This document shows, piece after piece, positions 48,088 to 62,500 of a stretch of 64,000 nucleotides of DNA. The stretch's first letter is position 1; each line of letters begins with the position of its first letter. The stretch comes from Casuarina equisetifolia (taxonomy: Eukaryota; Streptophyta; Magnoliopsida; Fagales; Casuarinaceae): positions 5,999,931-6,063,930 of the forward strand of contig CM052357.1 of the NCBI GenBank assembly GCA_028551475.1, in the 5' to 3' direction. Under the pieces are notes generated by a model. It was given only the letters and a program-made list of their open reading frames with translations, was not told where the DNA came from and did not search any database. Both the position numbers and the translations under genes were made by a program.

Positions 48088-50661
48088 AAAGCGATGAGCA
48101 TTCAATTCTAGTAAGGTATTTGAGTTAAGATATGTTTGAGTTATTTATTTATTTATTCATTTATTTTTTCACCTATTGGTAGCTCATGCATCCATGGATT
48201 TAAACCCGTGACCTTAGCTGCAAATATTACCTAGTTTACGGGTGATTTTTCCATCAAATGGCACTTCCAACTCCATTTAAATTTGAGGAGTGGTTGAGAT
48301 TTCAAGCTGAAAAACTTTCCGGCTTTTGGAAATATATGCAGATCTGTAGATGTTTAAGCTTACAGGTCTTTTAAGTACTACCCATTCTAATCTTTCAGAA
48401 ACGATTTTCTGTCCAGGTGGCTGAATATGTAAGTCAAGTTAATTAACAATATGCAGTTTACCTCTATTAATCCAGTTCAGCGAAGTTTATTACTGATTGA
48501 AGCAATCTTGATGCATTGCTTGTATATTTGGTGTTGTATTCCTAATGTTGTAAGTCAAATTCCTTGTTTGCAGTGTAGAGTTTGTCCCTCTTCCTTTTAG
48601 AAAATGTAATTCTGAAGGATAATCTTGTTATCCTTAAGATGTCTAATGATATGGATCTCTATTATTTTTTGTCTCATGTGGGAGCTTCCCATGCAATTCA
48701 TGCTCGTATCACGTGGGTTTTCAAGAATCATCAGGTTATAGCTATTGCTCTGCTAATTTTTACAATGGAAAAAGAGAAGGAAGAAGAACAAAACAATTTA
48801 CACCTAGAAAGTAGCCAACTTTATAAATTCTTGACCATGCAATAATTAAGTATACTTGGACCTAAAAGATAAAGTCTTGAACGATCAGTTATGAAGTACC
48901 CGTGAGTTTCTTGAATGTTTATCATGCTTATAATCTTGAGTGCTTTTATTGACTTAAATAAGGTTCAACTTCATCCTTTAAAGTAAAAAGAAAGAGGCTT
49001 TTTGAATATTTTTTAAGTTAGGTAAAAAAGAACTTGAAATGTCTCAAACCTCTACTATTAGAGTAGAATCCTCACGTTGCGCTTACTAAACTGTTAAACA
49101 TGTAATGAAAGACATCTAAACATATATAAAAAAATAAATTAAAATAACAATAGTTATTTTCAACAAAATTCTTGGTGTAATAATTGGATGTAAAAAGGAC
49201 AATCCAATTTAACTTGCGTGTGTTGCAATACCCAAAAGAGGCTGATTCCCAAGTAACGAAAAACACCTGAACAAATAAAAAAGTGTAAAAATTTTCCTCT
49301 TTTTGTTGGCTTCTCTATTTAAGTTCATATAATAACATCGTCTTGCTTTCCTGCAAATGCAGCTCCTTTCTTTCGACTTCCGAGCCCAATTGTGGTAATG
49401 CTCTAAATGCATCTCTTTATATGGTGCCAAATCTTTGCTTTTAGAGTCTCCGTCAGCCGCATGAGTTCCAAACAACACACTTGAGAATTGCCCAAGTCTT
49501 CCCAGGCAAATGAGGCCTCATGCCGCTAATAACCTTATTAGGCTACTAATGAATTGATAATGTTTATTACATTTTCGATACTTCTTGTACAAATAATCCC
49601 TTTAAACACATCCAAAATGAGCAAAGCAAAGCCATCAAGATTTTGTGATTCTCAAAGTCATTCATCTGTGTTAAACAAAATCCAGAGGTACGGAAAAAGA
49701 AAGCTGTACACAACCATGCCCACGACGGGGCACTAGAAAATATCCTCTTTAGAACCGGCGGATAAGACCAAGATCATTGGAACATGAGAAAAATCCCATT
49801 TCACACGACAGGATTTTGACTATTTGGTAAGAATAATTGAGGCAGTGCAGTCATCTTAAGGGTTTTTAGATCACTATCAACTGAGACCATTTGTCAGTTT
49901 GAAACTGAATATGGAATTTTGGTTTCATTCTGCTCCTTCATGGAAGACCTATTAAATTCCACAGGCTTATAACCTTTAGATTGGGGCTGAGCAAAGTCCC
50001 ATAAAAGACTAGCCTGCTACTGTTAACAGGATTTGCAACAACAGAATCTCAAGTTTAAGTCATGTGACAAGCAGGGAGGTTTTCTTTACCAAGGACCAAG
50101 AAACAATTCTTCTGTAAATCTTTATACCAAGGAAGGCATGATGGACATTGCAGTGTCAAGGTAGTTGTGTAAATGAGGCAGTCTTACATTTCTAGGTACA
50201 AGCAACCCATAACCCAGCCACCTTGTATTCCATCACTTCTGTTTCAGTAACATAATACAGATTTACAAATCTCTACCCACTTCAGAAGTAAGGCAAGATG
50301 GACAAGGTAGAAAACTGCAAACAGATCCAGAGGCACATTTTGTAATGCTAATACATTTCTTATCCAAATGCCTTGGACAGTCTAATTATTGATAGGCTTA
50401 AGTTTCTAAAATTAGTAGGCACCAAAATCGTAGACCACTCAATGAAGGCTGCAGTTTAGGTCATAAAAAATTATATCAATGATAAAGGCTGCACAATCTA
50501 ATTTCTTTCTACATTTTCTCATCAGATCTAAATCATACTTTTATTCAAATTAATATCATTAGAAGGACAAAATTAACCTAGTAAACATTAGGAAAATTGC
50601 TAGATACAGGTAATGCAATTGAGGCTGCACAATAACTCTTCTAACCCATTCTTATCTTGTA
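48088..50661. other. Convergent intergenic region between SMC2 and the STICHEL-like gene
   Basis: About 2.6 kb containing the 3' UTRs of both genes. Frames at 48582-48845 and 49209-49478 have no known motif and appear non-coding. No RNA gene or mobile element was recognised. Confidence 0.5.
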
Positions 50662-53600
50662 TTACCTTGGAGATTTAGCTGAGAGACACTTTCCGCAGGA
50701 AACAAGCTTTAGCAATGAATGTGGTCTTCGTGTCCTAATTTTCAAACGTGAAAGCTGCACGCGGCCAAATTCATAATCAACTTCCTCAAACATATGACAA
50801 CAACATAATCATTATTCAATTGTCAATCAGAAAGCAATTATGGATCGCTTTGACGTGCAATCCAGCAAAGTGAGCTTCCTAGTAAACTTAGGAAAAAAAA
50901 AAAGGAAAGAGAAAGAAGCCTATCAAAATATCTCCAAGAATTTGACGTGCATTACCTTCCGTCGAGTTACTCTGGTCGCCTTCCAGCAAAGTAAGCTTCT
51001 CGATCTAGGTTCCAGTCTCCTGTAAATTTTTAAGAACTTTTTCAGTGCCAAATCAAAGTTAGACATGTTTGAAAGCACAGAAAATAAACTCATTGAACTC
51101 AATGCCAACTTCTAATCCAAACTGCTCCATTTGGCTGGGGAAAATTTTATCCAGATAATGGTTCTAGGAAACTTATCGCACCATTTTGCTCAGAAAATAA
51201 GAATACACATGAAAAAAAGAAGAAATAGTCTTCTGTTGTCTCTTCTTATGTAGGAAAGTGTCCTGGAGCTTATACAGGCATGTTACCAACAGAACTTGAA
51301 TTTCTCAAAATCATAGTTCTCGACTTATATTGGTGACAAAAGTATATCTACATCTGCCTTCTAGAAAATGTGCAATTGCAAGGGAACAGTTATCATTTCA
51401 TTTTGTTTCGATTACATATCCAGAAAATGAATATTATTACCAGAACATATCTTCAAGCAACTTCAGCCAGGTTAAGTTGAGATCCCTTTCAAGCAAACCT
51501 TTAGTGATTATCTGATAAAAAATCAAAATCCCTTCCTTGCTTGGTTTGCTGAGAATTTATAATTTCTGGATCTTTTTCAAAAACTATTAAGATTTCTTAG
51601 ATGTTAACATGTCTTCAGTTTCTAACTGTCAAATCTCATAGATTACATGAATCCATCTAGCCATATGATGATGTGACAACTAAAAATTAAGATGACGGGA
51701 CTGAGAATTAACAAGAAATTTCATGCAATCCATGACGCACTAGATCTAACAGTCCTTTCCAACCTTTTTTTTTACTTATATATCCTATTTTTATTATGAA
51801 GTTACATGTTTTGAACCCACAATGTCATGCTCTGTCTCAATCTTAAGAGGAGATGAGGAACTAACAACTAATATTCCAGTCATTTAAGGATGTTGAAGCT
51901 TTGAAGTCTAAATTTAGTGGTTGAAAAAGAAATTACTCTTGCGAAAAAGTAAGGAAACTGCTTTACGTACAAATTCTCTTGTTCTAGCTTTTCAGCAATG
52001 GAAACCGCCTTGCGTTTTGACCATCCGTTTCGCTGAGTACATCCTTCTGCCTGCTGAATTACATGTGCAAGGGACACCTTGCCTCTGACAAGGCTCTGGC
52101 TCTGACTTTGATCCCCAAACTTTCTTCTTTCTGGGAGTGAAGCCATGGTTGATTTCTTAGAAGAACCTGTTGCTTCTCCAACCCATGAATCTCCCAAACC
52201 CCTTTTATCAGACCTTACATGATTATCAATATGCTCACTACTCTTGGGTTCCCCAGGAGTAGCTGCGACTTCTACAATTTCACTCCTTCCCATTCCAACA
52301 TTGTCAGGATGCAGGAGCTGAGCTTGAGTGTTGACACCATTAATATCTCTAGTTTGAGATGAACTGTCCTTGGAAGGTGGTAACATAAGAGGGGCATGCA
52401 CACCTGATCCTGGATCTTTCTTTGATTCACATCTTATTTCAATCGTCACTGGGGACCCAAGAACTGCCTCAAATGCTTCCAAGATATGCCCCCCAAGCTT
52501 CTCTGCAGTCAATTTCGCCTGGTGCGAACTGAACATCAACTGCACAGTGGGGGCTGCAAGAAAGGAAATTTTGATTCAAAAAAGAATAATAATTAGGCAG
52601 GGTGCAAGAAGTACATTTAGACATGTATTAACAACTTATACAAGAGAAAGTACATAAAAACACAGTGAAAATCTGAAATACCAAATTCTCCTAAAAAATA
52701 GAAATAAAAAGCAGAGGAAACAGAGAAAGAAAGGAGAAAAATTTGTCCAATATCCACAAAGGTGCAACTCATAAAATGAGATGTATCTAACTGAAAATGT
52801 ATAGGAAACTGCTGAAATAAATGCCCTCTAGCCTTTAGATAGTAATACACTCGATCTGTCAGCCACAGGAACTAAATTTCATAATCAATTTATAATGAAT
52901 CCCAAATGAGCTCTATCTTCTGGAAATCAGTTTCACTATAGCCATAATGTAGAAAACAATATCTTATGTTAATACGACAACAAAAATTTCACACAAAAGA
53001 TAGAAAGCAACAGTAGCTTACCATACTTGTCTCTTCGACTGCCAGTTATGAAAATATATTGGCAGTAAAAAGAATGACACAAAGTTCACGTGATAGACAT
53101 AAAGATAAAGTCCCATGAACAGAACATCTGAAGCGAAAATTAAATGAGAAAATTAATGGGAGAAGGAAATTGAGCTACCATCTATAATTCTTTTTTCAGA
53201 TAACGAATGAGTTACTTATTGCACAAAACAAAAGAAACCTTTTTGGTAATAAGTATTTCAAGGATTGTCCGTCTTTTAACATCTTGAAAACAAAGGTAAT
53301 GATGTTGGTAAGCAGTTCAGATGGAAGTCTTGGCAGCAAAAAGAAGCTAATCATCTTGAACACTAAGAGAAGTGATGGATTTCAATTAAGATAGTGACTT
53401 TGGTACGAGTATGAAAAGTCAAATTTAATGCCATTTTAGTTATCAATTTATACCAAATCTCAGAAAATTGATCCCTGAAACTTTTCAAATTTCCATGCAC
53501 TAATATTTTTCACAGATGAAATTAAAAGGAAAACTTTCTGTGAGATATTGGAGCATTCATAATGGTACTTGTGAATGATTGTGAATGCATATTGGGGGAT

Positions 53601-56600
53601 ACCTGCACCAAGACTGACTGAGATCAGCTTCCCTTCTTGATACAAAAACTCCTTGCCACCATTAATTTGAATTTTTTCTAGCACCTCCAACCAGATATCT
53701 TCAATTCCTCTACGGGTTTTACTAGAATTCTTATTCATCTCAGCAGCGTAAGCAGATGTCTGTTGATGAACCTTACAAGTCCCAGCATGTCTTTTTTGCT
53801 CCACACTAACACCCTTTTGTCTACCAGTTTCAGAGAAATCAGCAGAACCTCCAGCATGGATATTTTCTGTTCTGAATTTTGTTGACAATGCTCTCTCTTT
53901 ACTTGGAATCCCAGAATGGTCACCTACTCGTCTGGCTGAATCCCTTCCAGCAGCATTATTTAAAGCCAGGGGGCTGTGATTAAAGCTGGAGTCTGAAGAA
54001 CCAGGCAACATGTACTGTTGGTCAGGTGCAAGTTGAAGCAATGCAGCTGTCAGCCATGTTAATTTGTCATTTGACGTCCTCAGTTGTTTTTCAGCCTCAG
54101 ATAAAGTTTTAAGAGCTTGACGCAGTTTTTCCATGTCTTCTTTGGATACTGCAATCAATAAGAACACACATTGAGCTTGAGTCAGGAAAACAACAAAGAA
54201 AACGTTGGCTTGAGCAAAGCTCAATTTAATATATAGATCGGAATGTCATAACATCATGCAAAACCTAAAAATGGGTTCAATATAATTTTCACAAAGAATG
54301 ACAAGAAGATAGGGACAATCATCTTGTAAATGAGCCAACCTGTTGCAGATATTCAGATATATTGATTGTAGAAGGTTAGCATGATCAATATCACCATAAC
54401 TTGTCAAAGAGTTAATGAATCAGTAGATTCTCATCATTGGTACAGTTTTACTCACATGGTTGTCGCCGGAAAAACTTTCTTCTATGCCTTTCTTTTTTAA
54501 AGTCATAGCTACCAGCAAGTATATCAGTAATTACTGTAGCAAGCTGTGACATCAAAGCTAATGGCTCTACACCAGTCTCCATTATCACTCTCAGATTCTT
54601 CACCGTATTAACTGTGTCTGCAGACAGAGCTAAATCAAGAAGATCTACCAATTTCTCATCTGAGATAAGCCCAACCTGGAACAAAAGAAAGAAAGGAGAA
54701 AACAAAAGAAGAATTAATGACTTTTGCCCGTTGTAAAGTTAAAACATTTCCTGTATGCTATGACATGATAATTATCAGTGACATCTGGAGCATATTCCAA
54801 GTGCTGGAGAGAAAATACATAGAACCAATTATACTCAGTTTAACAGAAACGGCAGACAGGGAATATTTAATATGCCAATCCACTTATGATGGACTCACTC
54901 GAGCTGTCTGAATGACAGTTTTTTCTCACAGCTTGCCAATATAGGATAATCATAGGAAAAGAAGTGAAAACAAAAGAGCATGTGACTTTTCTATTAAGGC
55001 AACCCACATGTGAACTGCTGATTGTGTTATAAGAAATGCAAACAAGAAGGATAGAATCCATACAACCTTCAAAGTCCTGAGAATCTACCAATTCACAAAT
55101 AGAAAAAGGAACTAGTCATTTGTGCATGAACCAGGTTGAATCATTCGAGATTTGAACTGTCCTAAGGCAAAACTGTAAAATATGACTTTCTCTTTTGACT
55201 TAAAAGGTTTACAAGTGGAATAAGCTTTATACCATCATTATGCACATTTGTGCATGATAATAATACCAAATAATTGGTAAGGTTTTTATCCATGTTAAAA
55301 ATAATATAAATATTGACCATCTGAGGGAAGACATCTATACTTATGTAGTAACCAGGAGGCATAACAAAAACACTAAACAAGGATAAAGAAATTTCTTTAT
55401 CCTTTTATTTGACAAGCACAAAGAAAATAACATTCTAACCTAACAACCAATAAAAATAAATAAATCACATCATTAACATTTTTAAACATGATGTAGGAGG
55501 TAAAGACATTCAGTTCATATATAAAGGTGGGAATCATTTGGACAAAACAGAAAATCCAAAAACTTGGTTGAGATTACAATAAATTTTGAACAATTTAATC
55601 TTAAGACTAGCAAAAGTCACCATATTTTTATCCATTTACTTTTACTACGATTTTTGTGGGGAGAAACACCTCGTACAAAAATTTGATTCACATCATTGAT
55701 TACATAAGCATGATAAATTCCAGTTTCAAAACAATGTTTTCTTTTCTTAGTGTCTTCATGAGCATGGTAAATTCCAGATACCTATTACATAAAGATTTTT
55801 ATTATATACTATTATTTACAGCTGCAAGAATCTATAGATAAAAATTAAGACAAATGAAAATTATGATCCCCATAAAATCATTTGTAAAACAGGATCAGGG
55901 GAAAAAATCTCCATATTTCCCACAAAACCCAAACAACAGAGGCCAAAAACAATGCACCAAATACTTCATTCTCTAATGATAAATTATACATATTAACTTG
56001 GGGAAACCTGCCGCAAAACTTTGAATTAAACCTTCCTAAAGGACAATCAACACAGGTAGGAGCACCTCCAGATTTAGTAGCTTCCTAGTTTACAACCATA
56101 GATATCCAAATGTATTACACCAAAGCATTCTATGTCATCTAGTTCAATATAAGGACACCACTTCCAGAAATTCTGATTGAGGAAATCGCAATTACGAGAA
56201 GCCCATGTATTGAAACAGGGGAATGAAGATCCTGTGGTATCAGATATCTAATTGCTCATTGATTTGATGGTTACTGCCCAACATTATAGCAAGAACATTT
56301 TGGTGGCATATTTTTCATGATAATAAATTTAACAAACATAAGTGTACATGAACAGTACAAACACTATTAATAAGTCAAAGCCAAAAAGAACTTACCAGTT
56401 CCTGAACCAGAGGGACTGAGATTCTTTGCCCAAGCAAACTCAGTTGCTCAAGAGTCATCTCAGCATCCCTCAATGATCCATCTGATCTTGATGCTATAAG
56501 TTTTAATGCATCCTTATCAATTTCTAAGTCTTCTTTGGTTGCAATCCATTGCAAAGTATAAATAATATCTGCATCTTTCAGCTTTGGAAAAAAGAACTTC

Positions 56601-58453
56601 TGGCACCTGGATATGATTATATGAGGCAAAACATCAAGACTTGAACTGACCAGGACAAAAACCACTCGTCTGGGAGCTCGATCAATGACCTTTGATATGG
56701 CACTCCAGCAATCAGGGGACAGAGTATCACAGTCATCAAAGATAAACACTCTATACTGTGATGGCTGCTGGGAGACGATCATGCTGTCAAGTAAATCCAT
56801 AATGCTCTCAAAGCCAAAATTACTGACTGGACCCACTTCCCTAATGTTTCTGTTCTTCCCCATATCATGTGCAACGCAGGACTTGCAAAAGCCACAAGGT
56901 TTAGGATGTTCCGAAGACAGGCAATTTAAAGCTCTAGCAAATATACGGGCACATGAGGTTTTACCTGTGCCATGAGGTCCATAAAACACATATAGCAAAC
57001 CAACCTTCCTTTTCATGACAGCATTTAGAAGTGCTTGTGCTACTAAATTCTGTCCCACCAGATCCCTGAAGGTTCTTGGCATATACTTTTGTGTGAGGCT
57101 CTGATGCCTGCTATTGTGGTAACCTCTTGGCTTGTGTCGATCACCAGACCTAGCTTCAGAAGCAAGGTCAGAATCGACATCATGCTTGAATAAATTATCA
57201 GAAAAAATACCGAGTTCACCAGAATAACCACGAACCCAACCAGCATTTTCCATGCTCTCCTGAGATCCAGATGCCTCAACTAGCAGAGGCACTGCCTCTG
57301 CATCAGATCTTATAGATGAGCTTGAATAGTCAGTTACCATTGGCATGTCAGGAATTTCTCTCCCATTGGCAGTTGAACCTGCTTTCTTTAACCTTGAGTC
57401 TGACAAACCACAAGACAAGCTTCTTCCAGCCATGTCAAGAATAGTTTTACCTCTGTTATGAATTCTTGACCAATTCCAAGGAATCCCACACCCGTTTCTT
57501 GGAGCCCTTGTGACATTCTGGTCAGCATACTCTTCTTCTCCCACCTCCATGGAATACTTAGGGACTGAACCCTGAGCTAATGAATTAGATGCCACAGACA
57601 ATTCATTCTGAGCTCCAGTATCTCTTGAAGTAGTAGCACCTCGAGCTCTTCTCGTGCGTCGAAATTTACGCCTTCTAACTCTACTTAACCCACTGCAGTG
57701 CCCATGACTGCTGGGTTGTGGTTCCTCAACAGTTTTCTGATGTTGAGAGTGTCTTCCACGAAGATGGATGTTAGAAGATGCTACATCATCACTATCCATT
57801 GGCACATCATTCAACTGTTCAGAGAGGGTCTTAAGTTGAACATCTCCAATAAGCTTCCCCTTTTTTTTACTCCCTCTGTCCTTGGATTCAGAATTTCCTG
57901 AAATGACATTATGAACTGAATCATTACCATCTTGACGAAGTGGAGACTCAGCATCCATCCTATTACTCTTCCGACTAGATCCCTCTCTCCTAACTCTTTG
58001 AACATTCGCAACTCCATTCTTGCAGCTATGGTCACTGATTGATGCTAACCCGTCATTTACCCCACCAACTTCCCCAGGGGCAACTTTTGATGTTGCAAAA
58101 TTTGGTAAGGGTGGTGAGCTTCCTGACATTCTCCTAGCTTCCCTTCGACGCTCAATGCCTATAGACCTTCTCCCCTCCCGAATCATGGCATCATTTTCAC
58201 CCTTCTTTGGGAGTAGATCAATAATGGAAGGTGAATGCCACGACGGAGGACTTGCAGATGGGTCCCTGAGAGATCTGGACCTCTGAAGGGCAACAAGGTC
58301 CCTCAGAATAGACCTATCAGCTAACATGGGACTATGCTTGTGCATGTGGTTCTTTAAGTGAATACAATTTGTCAAATGTATGTGGTTGCGTAGATGATCA
58401 CTAATATCACCATTTGCATCCTTAAGAATTCTATTGCGGACAGCTCTGGTCAT
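50662..58453 (-). CDS. STICHEL-like protein with DNA polymerase III gamma/tau-type AAA+ domain
   Basis: Coding exons in transcript order: 58453-56396, 54675-54456, 54148-53603, 52553-51971, 51019-50956 and 50754-50662. They join in frame to 1187 residues ending LVSCGKCLSAKSPR. The N terminus (MTRAVRNRILKDANGDISDH, then a His-rich stretch to residue 40) matches STICHEL-like proteins 3/4 as I recall them. A basic block RRRKFRRTRRAR at 260-271 may be a nuclear signal; GCGIPWNWSR starts at 321. The AAA+ module spans about 455-690: Walker A GPHGTGKT 492-499, a zinc cluster C511/C520/C523/C526, Walker B VFIFDDCD 569-576, and SRC 615-617. The clamp-loader-type third domain and a Ser-rich tail follow. 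Arabidopsis STICHEL controls trichome branching. The biochemical role of these clamp-loader-like proteins is not settled, and assignment to paralogue 3 rather than 4 is unsure. Confidence 0.93.
54676..56395 (-). other. Intron 1 of the STICHEL-like gene (1.7 kb)
   Basis: Donor ctg|gtaag and acceptor ttccag|gttgg join VQEL to VGLISDEKLVDLLDLAL in frame. AT-rich; no embedded gene recognised. Confidence 0.88.
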
Positions 58454-59520
58454 GATCAGGACATCAATGCATCAATTGCACAATCTTTTCAAAATTAAGG
58501 AAACAAATCGAAGTATATAGCATTTCTTGTGGTATAACAGTCCTCAATCTTCGCAATTATGACAGTACAAACTCAAAAGCTCCTGAATACCTACCAACTA
58601 GATCTCACAGATGGCATAGCAAGACTCCACAGCAATGCCGCAATTCAAGCAATTAGAGATCGTACATCAATACACATGGCACTTATGACCAAATCCAGTA
58701 ACCCCATTCCAACACTAACACCCCAGATTAGAAAGTTGCCTCCCAAGTGCAACAAAGCTTTCAAAAGAAATCATTTCTCGCTCAAGGCAGAAAGCCAGAC
58801 AAACCATAAGCACCGCAATCCCTTTAACCCATGAAACCAAGCTCAAAACCAACCAAGATTTAAAAGCACCAAACTCAAATGTTCCCCCACAGAAGCAGCA
58901 TTTGCCACCACGAAACGCTACCTGAGCTCCAACGGCATAAGATTACAAAACAAGAACAAAACTTTGCGCTGGCAACAGGTAGAACTCAGAACAGAACAAA
59001 CTAAGAGAAGCCCGTGTTTTCAAATCTTAGCAGCAATCAGAATCTCGACCCTTTCAGCTAAAACCCGTTAAAGATTACGGATTTCGACGAACCGCCAGAG
59101 ACTTGGATAACGAACTGGATAGAAAAAGAACTTGGCGTGACACCAAAAAAGCTAACAAACAGAAAGCCAAGAAGAAGAAGATGAACAAGAAGCCGCAAAA
59201 AGCAAGAAGCAAAACACTCGAATCACCTGAATCAGAAAAGGCAGAGCATGGTGAGACCCGTTTGGATCATTAAGTCCCCCGATCTCTCCCCAAGCTTTTT
59301 CCCATGCAGTTCACGAGCCCTTCTTCCAAAGAAAACGATAGCCCCAAAGCGAGAAACAGAGAGAGAGAGAGAGAGAGTTCAGTGAAAACAGTATCGTAAC
59401 TTGCAGAAGAGGGAGAGAGAAGGAAAGAGCACGGAGGGTGAGATCCGTTACAGACAGACCCAGAAACACCTCTGAGCACAGGGTACATATTGCTGGTAAA
59501 GCGGTTTGTCCTCTTGTTCA
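58454..59520 (-). promoter_or_regulatory. 5' leader and promoter region of the STICHEL-like gene
   Basis: No coding content fits. The region near 59260-59500 is pyrimidine-rich on the minus strand, as in plant 5' UTRs, so a UTR intron between about 59220 and 58460 is plausible but was not proven. Confidence 0.4.
59358..59377. repeat. (AG)10 microsatellite
   Basis: Ten AG dinucleotides, reading CT repeats in the direction of the STICHEL-like gene, about 0.9 kb upstream of its ATG and probably in or near the 5' UTR. Confidence 0.9.
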
Positions 59521-62500
59521 AGCATGCAAATTATTTTTTGGCTTTTAGCCTTTTTACCCATAAACTCTTTAATTAATTTTCTAATTCTTCGAGTTTTTTC
59601 AAATCTTCAATCATTTGTCTTGCTTGGGAGGATGGAAAATCTAATATTCTTGAAGATTTTGAATTTGTGGGGGACCAACACGTCCTTGTCCGTTGAATTT
59701 CCTGGTTTCTTGCTTGCATAAAGTGCACTACTTTTGGAAACCCAACCAAACACAAAGACTTTCCTTCCTCTCATAAAAACAGGAGAAGGAAGAGAAGAAT
59801 AAGAAGAAAACTTCAGACACTTCATGCTCAAAATGGCCCCCTATTTATTGTTTGGTTCACCATGAACTTGACCAAGAAAATCTAGTGTATGATGAAATAA
59901 AAACAAGCAAAACCCAACTCATCTTCAATAAAACACAGTTATTATTACATTATCTTTCTCATTGGCTGTTACAAATGATAACCTGGATTGAATTATAAGT
60001 ATCCCTTTGTGATTACTGCAATGAGAATAAGGGAAGAAAAAATCTCTTTTTCAAGTGTAGCTGCAATCATGTTGTTGGGAAGTGTCTTGTGGATCCGTAG
60101 GTTATGATGACATTGAAGAGACTCATCACTTTATGTTAAATCCAACATTATTTCATTTCCAAGACATGAAAATGTTAACTCTCAGGTTGATGAATCAGTG
60201 CCATTTCGTCTCTTCTCATGTATGAATGCCTACACTTTCTATATGAGTGTTCCTGCAGTTTTCATTCTGCTTTAAGTTGTTTCACCAGTTACCATGAAAG
60301 AAACAAAGAAGTAACATCATCTCACAACTTGTTAAGAACGAAAGGTGTAACTTTCATATATCTAAATTTTGATTGAGAATCTTGAAGTTGATTTAAGATA
60401 AGTATAAATTGAAATGATGTGGAGCAAGTCATAAGTTTTTTTATTCTTGTTAAAAATAAACTCATAATTCTCAAGCTCATTGAATCTCTTAGAATTTTAA
60501 TACACATACAAAGAAAATGTCGATTAAGAAAAACACAAAAATTAAAATATTTAGAATAATTAAAACATTCCTTATCTTAATTTTTTATCATAATGGAAAA
60601 GAAAGATTGCAGTATACACCAGAATTTTTTTTTTTTTATCTTACACATTGTGTTTCATAATGAAAACCTAATAATGAAGGAAAAAGATTGTAATATACAT
60701 AAAAAAAAAATTCATCTTATATATTGTGTTTCACAATGAAAACCTATTAACTACGCATAATATGAACATAATAATTAGTTTACATATTTACCTTTTATTT
60801 ATTTATTTTTAACTTAACATTTTTAAATTTTTATTAAGAATCTTTTTCTATAAAGAAGAAATGCCTTTTATAAAGCCAAATCATGAAAAGAAATGTCGTT
60901 TTCATGGACAAAGCTTGAAGAACACCAAACTCTGCAACAAACGTTGGACGTGGCTGCAGAACTCAATTGCCGCCTCATTTTGCATTAAAGCGGCTGCTTT
61001 CATCCCCATTTTCTCCACTTTCTTAGCTGAGGAAACACGAAGAAAAGCTAGAAGCAGAAATCAGGCCCACTTTGTATCCATTATCAAGCAATTTTTTATC
61101 ATCTACTTTTCCCTTTCGCAGAAGATCACAGTTTGACTCATCATTGAAAAGGAACATCAAGCCCTCCACCATGGTTGTCCCCAATGGCTGATGCGAGCAC
61201 TGACCCTTCTCATAAAACCAGGTTTATCTCAGCAAATTGGACCCCTCAGACCTCCCATCAATGTCACAGTCACGTGCACCATTCAGCTCAGGAATGATGA
61301 CTGATGTTAAAAGGAGAAGGGTGTTTCTTCTGCTCTCATGATGTTCATTGTAAAGAGTATCAAGAGAAGAGTTTTCTATGAGCTTCTACGGAAATACAAT
61401 TAAAAAGCAATTTTTTTAAATTAAAAGCATCCAATTTTTAGTAACAATGTTTATTAAGAATTAAGATAAAGAGAGATTTGATGGGTGATTGAGAATTTAC
61501 CACTTTTTGAATTGAAAAGCAACAAAAAAAACAAAGAAGAGTCAACCCATGGTTTATCCATCGACTAATGTGATCGATATTGGTCTTATGCTTATATATA
61601 TAAGTATATAATTTCATCAAATCACTCATTAATGTGTAAAGTATAATGAATAATTTTTTATGATATGTGTAATTATGAATTATTTCTTATATATGATCGA
61701 TGTTATTTATTTATTGTAAGTAATGACATGCATATGCAAAGTACGTCACATCAATCAATTACCTTTGTGTTAATAAATATGACCTTACCTTGGCCTGAAA
61801 AAAAGAAAAGATATAACAATGAGAAAAAGGGAGGAGGAATTCACAAAATTGCTTATAGATGGAAATCTCGTTAGTGGAAGGAATGGTAGTACAATTTATT
61901 CCCTCACAAGGTGACTTTTTTTCACGAAAACAGTTTGGGTAGAATACAACATGTATCATTTATGGTTATGGACAGCCCTACTAATAAAAAGGGTGATGTT
62001 TTTATTGCCTCCCATATACCCAGTACCTTTTTGGTTAGTGAAAAGATGCTAGATTGTCCTATTTATATAGATCATTGATTATTGATTATGAAAGTAGATA
62101 GAACAATTAATAAATAGTGTCAATTAATATGTAAGCCGTTTAATTTATGCATACTTATGACTATCTGTCTACCTATGTGTTAATGGAGACAAATAGAGTG
62201 ATTACTCACTTATTTTTCATTTATGCTTTTGATGTGATGATTTTCTATATTTATTTTTATCGATAAAGGGTGATTGAACAATCATTTACTTATTTTTCCA
62301 TTCTTGTTTTAATGTGATGATTTTGGTTCAATCTTTTTTTGATGAATTGTGATTGATGGATCATCTGCTTACTTTTCTATTCATATTTTTAATGTGATGA
62401 CTATTTATATGCCTTTTTATTGATAAAAAACATTAGAATGATCATCCATTTATTTATCTATTCGTGTTTTTTATTGAAGGAGGGTGATAAGGAAACCATC

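Noticed and set aside
60861..61136. 91-codon frame in the right-end spacer
   Set aside because: No motif, no neighbour context, and composition like the surrounding non-coding DNA.
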